DNA of 64,000 nucleotides. It comes from Glandiceps talaboti (lineage: Eukaryota; Hemichordata; Enteropneusta; Spengelidae). Below the pieces are notes generated by a model that was not told the DNA's origin, ran no database searches, and worked only from the letters and a program-made list of their open reading frames with translations. The first letter of the stretch is position 1. The number at the start of each line of letters is the position of its first letter. Below, one piece after another: positions 57,254-64,000 of the stretch. The stretch covers positions 1,775,001 to 1,839,000 of the forward strand of contig NC_135553.1 in the NCBI RefSeq assembly GCF_964340395.1, given 5' to 3'. Both the position numbers and the translations under genes were made by a program.

Positions 57254-58745
57254 ATTCGTGTCTTGTAGCTAAGGATTCAAATTGTCATCATCTCATAGGT
57301 GTTTGTCTTCATTATAATATCTGTGTTACTTCCATTTGACATAGCTTGTGTCCTATCGGGTCCATTACCTTCAAGGGTTACTTACTTCCACCTGATGTCA
57401 TGTACTTTGGACCAAAAGGTTAACTTTGCCTAGTCCAATGAACTGTCCACATTTCATTCATTTCTGGTGCATTGTTTCAATGCATTAAACACGTTTCTAT
57501 AATTCTATTTGGCTGCCTCTGTGTTATAATACTATAGCTATTTCTACGAGAAAGTTTCTTCATCGTTTATATACCACATCATCTGTTCAGCCCGCAACAA
57601 TAGGTCTGAAAAAATGCTCATATTGAACGTCATAGCATTCGTTTACAGCACAGTGAGTTATTATGTAAATTTAAAAGTTACCACTTGTGTCACAAGTGTT
57701 GGACAGTCTGGAAGCATGGAATCTCACCTAATAGGTTGCTATTGAACAATTGAACATATCATGTCAAATTCTATGACAGTTGACAGAAAAGGGAGCGTTA
57801 CAATTGTTTGAAAAGGTCAAAAGTATTAATGTAGAATTGATAATTTTGTATGTATAAATACTACCAAATACCGGTCTCAGTCGGATGTGCGCATGATCAG
57901 ATGGAGATAACATTATAAACGTTGGGAGGGTAAGATGAAGTGGTAATGTATTGTTCGTTCATGGTTGCCATGTAGGAGCATTTCGGGGTAAGGACGAAGA
58001 TAGACTTGGAGATCCTCTGCTATTGCATTACATGTCTCTGTCCTTCTGCCAATCTGTAATTTTAGAAATTATCAAATGTAATTTGGCTTTTTCTATCATT
58101 TTAACTGCAAAACAAACTCGAAATTGCTTGAATTTATTTTCTCAATGTAGAAAACAAAAATACAGCGAAAGTAGATGAATCCGCCATGTAAAAAATGTGC
58201 AATTGAAAAATATACCTAGACGATACTCTCTCTCCCATACGATAGTCTAACATAGCCACTACTAAAGAATCTGATTTCCATGGAAACTGTCACAAAGAGG
58301 AAATACAAAGAAAATGAATAAAAAGGGTATTTACAAAAGATTGAACGAAAATATGGTAAAATATTGATACAGGTCAAAGGCAGGTATTAAATTTCATTTT
58401 TAATCTGATTGAAAACGGGTCAAGGAGAATACTCGATTCATTTGCATTTATTATTTGTGTCCGATGTATACAGAAAGAGAACACGGGGCACAAACATGGT
58501 AGTCGTGAAGTACCATAAATATAATGACTCGAGGAATTCTCTGATCAGATTTTAATCAGATTAGTTTCATCTTATACATACTTAGGTTGAAGGCTAAACT
58601 GAATGTCGACGGGTATGAACCCCAGCAACGAACAGACTCATTGAGACTAGGCGTAAACAGAAACGTTGAAAAACAACTAACCAATGTTTATGAATATCTA
58701 GTTTATTGATCATCTATTGATCATTGACCCCCCCCCCACACAGTA

Positions 58746-58863
<118 letters not shown>

Positions 58864-59559
58864 AGTCTCGATAATTGTCAGTTTTAAGTTTTAAATACTA
58901 GTAAGTTACTACTCAGCAGGCTTAGTATCGATACTTACGATATTTGAAGCCCCCTTCAAAAATATGAACACGTTTTATACATCTTGTTTGTTATTTTTCA
59001 GTGATCAATAAATCGTTTACTTGGAGAGACGATATGTTGAAGTTGAATAAAAAATGACACGTTTCCGTATTCCATTGCCTTTAGATCAAAGGTCTATAGA
59101 TTTACAGTTAGAATCTCTATTTGTTATCTATATCATCGACCAATTCATGTTGAAAATGAACACCTAGGCGAAAATAGTGAGAACCTGGAATATTACTTCC
59201 AGCAATTATTAACCTTACAAAATCTGATTCAAATTAAATTAGAAATTATTTAAAATCGAAAGTGTTCACGGTCGAATAAATATCATATGTTTATTTTACA
59301 ATGGTCAGTAAACACTGTAATACGTATTTTCGCACTTATTTTAATACGTTTTGTTTGTGTTTATTGCCCATATGGTTTGCTTGTTTGCTATTTAAATGAA
59401 AGATTACCACCGTAGCGTAGTAACACATTGCCGATATGGCAAGTGGTGGCAGTCGCTGCTCGTAACGTGAAAGAGAACGACACATACTCATGCGCATTTT
59501 TTTTATATTACATGTTAAAAGTCAGAGTAAAAAGTGAATGTTCCAAGGTTATTCTTTAT

Positions 59560-59930
59560 ATATATAAGCTTAGACAATGTCACATGGGAATGTTCCTGGA
59601 TCGGTTTATGATGATATTGAATATTCAAGGGTAATTTCAGACCAGGCCCGGGTTTTCAGATAAAATTGAGCATTATAGAATGTCTCTTGGTCATTTTTGT
59701 TTTAATCAAATTGAATGTTCCAGGATCATTTTTATGCAATGTCACCTGAGAATGTCCCTGGATCATTTTTATTCAATGGGATCATTTAAAAAAAAAATTG
59801 AATATCCTAGCATCATTGTTAGACACTGTCAAAGTAGAATTTCCCTGGATAATTTTTTGATAAAATTGAATGTTCCAGACAATGTCACATGAGAATATTC
59901 CAGGGCCATTTTTTCAGATTGAATTGAGTC
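59560..59930. repeat. Degenerate tandem repeat, about 50-60 bp unit
   Basis: Recurring aaattgaatgttcc, aggatcatttttat, caatgtcac-tgagaatgt and ccctggatcattttt, six or so diverged copies. Confidence 0.7.
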
Positions 59931-60551
59931 AGTGTTCTCGTCGTTTCTCGCCCCGGGAAATACATACACAGAGTAGAGAATCATTTTAAAGTCACGAGCT
60001 AGTCGCCGCGTGGCCTCTATTAAAAACTGTTGAGTTACGTAGTCAAAGGGTAAAGGTCACAGATTCTGCGCTATAGAGATTCTTCTATTTCGGTATCGTA
60101 TTCTACAATTTGTTGTACACTGACGATTTTACCAGTGAAATTTTCTTATTTCACAAGTCATTTTTCAACCTGTCTCCAGAAGAAACAGGACTTCAGTCTA
60201 TGGGAAGGGAGTCAGTGGTCGTTAAATGCCTGGATCGCAAAGATTTTTACGTAATTTCTTGTCTGACCACAAAGGCATTTGTTTTGTAAAAAGGAGAATG
60301 TGAAAGGTTGGCGAAGGTCGTCGCAGCTTCATCACCGTACAGTGGTAAACATGGAGGTGTTGCAAGTATTTACAGGTACACTATGCTATGTGACCGTGTT
60401 TCCTTACGTAGATCGGGTTATGTCTACGGTATCTTTTCTGTAGCAGTGGTCACAACATAACTAGTGACTAACTGTGTTTTAAAAAAACCTGTATAACCAC
60501 AATCTCTCAGAGGTACTGTTTAAATTTGTGATGTTGATGTAGGAAGACACA

Positions 60552-60685
60552 ATGAAATGCATATCCAAAACTGGTAGTGCGAGTATCTGTGACCTCCGAA
60601 GCAATCTAAGTGTTCATCTTCGTTTCCTATGCCCAGAAGACCTTGGCGAAGTAAAACGACTGTGTAGAGACTGGTTTCCAGTAGA
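60552..60685 (+). CDS. NAA60: NAA60 (N-alpha-acetyltransferase 60), first coding exon only
   Basis: Golgi-anchored GNAT-family enzyme (NatF) that acetylates the N-termini of transmembrane proteins. The exon encodes 44 residues: MKCISKTGSASICDL, then LRFLCPEDLGEVKRLC and RDWFPVE, matching human LRLLCHDDIDTVKHLCGDWFPIE. It ends at GTAAGT in phase 2, where human continues EYPDSWY. An acceptor (gttgatgtag) precedes at 60531-60540, so a non-coding first exon lies upstream. The catalytic GNAT core must lie beyond 64000; I found no YPDSWY exon in the remaining 3.3 kb. Confidence 0.85.
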
Positions 60686-61274
60686 GTAAGTAAAATTAGC
60701 TATTGTTTTGTTTTTGTCATCAGTGAAACTTGTATTTACACGAAAAGCGAAAACAACAACAGTTTTCCACCGACGTTTATGATAATTTGATGCAAAGTTT
60801 GTGAGATTACTGTTAGAAGATAGTGGAATCTAAACAAACATACTGTCAAGTTGTGTAAATAAACAACATACTTTGAAATATCTCCATCTATATATAAATT
60901 ACAATTTTTCTACATTCGGAACACTCATGAACCATATTCTGTAGCTTTACATGTATAATAGTCAGCACAATTTTGAGAAATATTATTTATCAGGGTTTTT
61001 TTATTAGATGAGAGATGATCATTTGGACTTGTACACTAGACAACATACTATCAGGTGATGATTTTCAATGAGACAGATAACACATACAATATTATATAAC
61101 AATCACTGCTGTTGTCATTATCATACAATGGAATACATTTTTTCTACCATGCCAGCAAATGAACATCTTCATGGCTTGGAGAGGGGGGTTAGGTGGTTAG
61201 GTTGAATTTAGCTGAGCAAGTCATTTGTAACCTATGATATATTTAATTTCATATGAACATAAGAAAGCATACAT

Positions 61275-61327
61275 ACTAGTACATACATACATACATACAC
61301 ACACATACACACACGCACGATCGCACG

Positions 61328-61371
<44 letters not shown>

Positions 61372-61497
61372 TACATACATACATACATACATACATACAT
61401 ACATACATACATACATACATACATACATACATACATACATACATACATACATACATACATACATACACACATACATACATACATACATACATACATG
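61275..61497. repeat. (TACA)n/(AC)n microsatellite in NAA60 intron
   Basis: About 220 bp; TACA flanks a CA and CACG core. Confidence 0.97.
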
Positions 61498-63746
61498 GGT
61501 TGTAATATTGATAGTATTTATTTGTTATAATTGTATACATACAGAATGACCATATGTAAAGAACAATGTCTGTGGTGTCACATTGTACTAATTCTCTTGT
61601 ATTCCTGCCTGATCTAGTTACACATACTAGTTGATCATCTTTTATCTTTGGTATATTTTTGAAATAAGTCTATATGAAAAATGCTGTCTTGTGTCTACAT
61701 GTTGAACATGTATGTCCATGTATCTGATATTATTATCCAAAAGATATGATTACACAACAAGAGTGGAGAAATAAACCTTATCAATGGTAGGGTTTATGCA
61801 ACCAGCAATGCATAGTCTGCTATCTCTCAGTTGTCAATGTTTAGCCATCTTGACTCAGAGATAGTTCTTATAGCATTTCCATATATATTTCTCAAAGGAA
61901 GACCATTTCATAATGGAATCTTACCTGATGCCATGTTGGTTACTACATGAAATCTCTTGAGTATGCTAGTGTTAGTTTTGGTTGAGCCCATTACTACCAG
62001 TATAACTCCAGTCTCTTCCAGCTTGTCAACAAGCATTTCCTCACTCTGGTTGCTTTGCTACACCAGTATTTTGAAAGTGAATGGCAAATATGAATCAATT
62101 GATGTAGTAATAATTATATCTTTATTGGTCCAAATCACATTGAGGAAGTGAAATATGTTAGCCACTTGTGAAGCACTGTAATGTTAAAACAGGAGAAAAA
62201 ATAGAATACTGGAATACATTGGGACAACATGTGTTATCATAGGGTCAAACTGAGCAGCACCATTCTTACATACAGATGTCTGGTTTAATTTTAATCAAAC
62301 ACAACCAGCACTTAGTTTGTTTGAATCCAACCCGCAGTGTTAATTAAGAGGCACATGAGCTAACTGTCGGACCACCAACAATCCAACCATAGCTGCAAGC
62401 ATTGGATCAGTTTTACCTTTTACCTTTTACCTCCCTATACCACTATATTTAATATTAATGCCAAATATGAACCTACAGACAAGAGTATCACTTCCCTAAC
62501 AAAAACTACATTACACATGGAAAATGATAACACTGCAATGTATGGAAAGTTTAGATTCCACTTTGTTATGATTTTATCATTAATAAAAGATAATTAACAC
62601 TCTTTTTGTAAAACAGAAGATGATGTTTAGTGATTGACTTGTTGCTAAAAGTTTCCCACATAAAGACAGTTTACTGAATACAGGATACAGGACTACAGAA
62701 TCTGTCACACTGACCTTGGTTTTCTCTGCATTTTATTTGTATTTATAATATACTTGGTATACTTGGTAGTTGGTACTCTCACAATGAATATCAATACCAT
62801 GTATTTGTCTACTACTTGTACATGTTAAAGAACCCTGATAATGGAAATCACATAGAATCACATAGTTTTCATTGTGCACCCTAGCAAAGAAAAGGACTTG
62901 ATGTATGCATATGTTTTGGGCATAGTGTGATAGAAATTTTGTCAGTATGCTTACTAAGTAAATAAATGGCATGGTGACATATTGGTAGCATATTCATCAA
63001 CAATGGTTATTTCATAATATATAATAATTTATTTCTGTACTTTGGTCACCAGCCTGTTATACAAATAAGTTTCCAATAAATGTACGTCAACCGAGAAATG
63101 AAAAAGATTTATGGAGTACACTGTGTACAGGGTGTAGAAATGTTGAAATCAATCATATCAGACCATTTGTAGTCTGCTTGGGATGATTATGTTTACATTA
63201 ACCATAACATACTGCTAAGTTTCATGTTGTATAGCATGTTATCTCACAAAATACATTATGCAAGAAACCAGTCTTCACATATTATATGACATTGTGACAG
63301 AGCAAGTGAAATTTAGGACATGCCATGATACCATAATTTCATCTTGCTATGGCAGTATTTAGTGTTTATGTTATGTTCACCTTGCTGGCCAGGAATCTAT
63401 ATTGATGCCCAGTCATTCCAAGCCTTTCCATCACTCTCACAGTGACACTATAGTAAGACAATGGGTTATTGTTGTTGATTGGTGACACCCACTTGTAGCA
63501 TGGTTGGTAATGCACCTGTTTAACAGTAAACTACAACATTCATGAAATCAAAACATAAATTGGCTATACATGGCAGATTGTATGTATAACTTGAAGTTGG
63601 ATATACATGGCAGATTGTATGTGTTAGATGAACTTTTAAAAGAGAACAGTCTGAGTCTGAATGTTTTTCTGTGACAGTTTTGTACAAATTATTTGTGATA
63701 TTTTGTACTTACTGGTTTCATAAGACATCAAAACTCTGGTTACAGA

Positions 63747-63839
63747 TGTCCACGTTAATCAAATCCTTGGAAGTCATCAAAAACAAACTCGATGAAGCAG
63801 ACAACACACTGAAGGAATTCTTAGAAATATTTGTATAAT
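63747..63839 (+). CDS. Possible orphan short exon, coiled-coil-like
   Basis: After ctctggttacag (63735-63746) 30 codons run from ATG to TAA. The peptide contains TLIKSLEVIKNKLDEADNTL and ends KEFLEIFV, a helix-forming charged/leucine pattern. It does not match NAA60, and I do not recognise the family. It could be an alternative terminal exon, part of another gene, or chance. Confidence 0.3.
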
Positions 63840-64000
63840 TACAGTAAAAAAATGTTACCAAGTTATTTGAGCTTTGTGTGAAGATCACACATTATTACAG
63901 TGTAGATGATAGTACTTTTTACCAGCAATCCCATGAAGTTGCTATGGGCTTACTTTAAGTCTCACCCATAGTTGCCAACCTATGTGCATAACATGAACTA

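Larger units (their letters stand above)
60686..64000 (+). other. NAA60 intron (incomplete)
   Basis: Mostly unique AT-rich DNA with a CA/TACA microsatellite (61.27-61.50 kb). From 61.5 to 63.7 kb nothing is recognised. A possible short exon at 63747-63839 is listed separately. Confidence 0.6.

Noticed and set aside
61221-61540. Tyr-Val-Cys-Met frame in the NAA60 intron
   Set aside because: Again a TACA/CA microsatellite.

Overview
The window is nuclear DNA from an intron-rich, AT-rich, microsatellite-rich bilaterian animal. Every recognisable gene has a clear human counterpart, a Nodal-type TGF-beta ligand is present, and introns are short to medium. I favour an invertebrate deuterostome such as a hemichordate or amphioxus, but a lophotrochozoan cannot be excluded from sequence alone.

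Left to right the host genes are: USP1 (+, 5' end outside the window, 625-5207); ANKRD54 (-, 14338-18914) head to head with ALKBH5 (+, 19156-21935) across about 240 bp; a Nodal-like ligand gene (+, 32041-36838); INTS15 (C7orf26) (+, 38166-43383); RRP7A (-, 45607-50664); the MFS transporter SLC49A3 (-, 51596-57253); and the first coding exon of NAA60 (+, 60552-60685, continuing past the right edge). All exon boundaries quoted were worked out by hand from GT/AG sites, reading phase and similarity to the human proteins. The complete genes join in frame to proteins close to family length: ANKRD54 300 aa, ALKBH5 387, Nodal-like 451, INTS15 430, RRP7A 273, SLC49A3 483.

The genes do not form one pathway: deubiquitination/DNA repair, RNA demethylation, embryonic axis signalling, snRNA 3'-end processing, ribosome biogenesis, membrane transport and protein N-terminal acetylation. 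They are ordinary housekeeping neighbours of one developmental ligand. The long spacers (5208-14337, 21936-32040, 57254-60540) hold minisatellites, microsatellites and small non-coding transposons. The largest arrays are a 31-bp array at 26.85-27.79 kb and a 44-bp array at 43.80-45.47 kb.

Two patterns stand out. First, at USP1, RRP7A (two exons) and SLC49A3 a short tandem duplication spans or abuts a splice site, giving rows of decoy donors or acceptors beside the real one; where I could read through them, a decoy adds an in-frame stop. Second, there are many foldback/MITE elements, several with visible target-site duplications: a 196-bp near-perfect palindrome in INTS15 intron 2 and a 229-bp one after SLC49A3 each show 9-bp duplications, and a roughly 210-bp MITE family occurs three times. 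I saw no retrovirus-like, Polinton or other capsid-bearing element and no intact transposase or reverse transcriptase.
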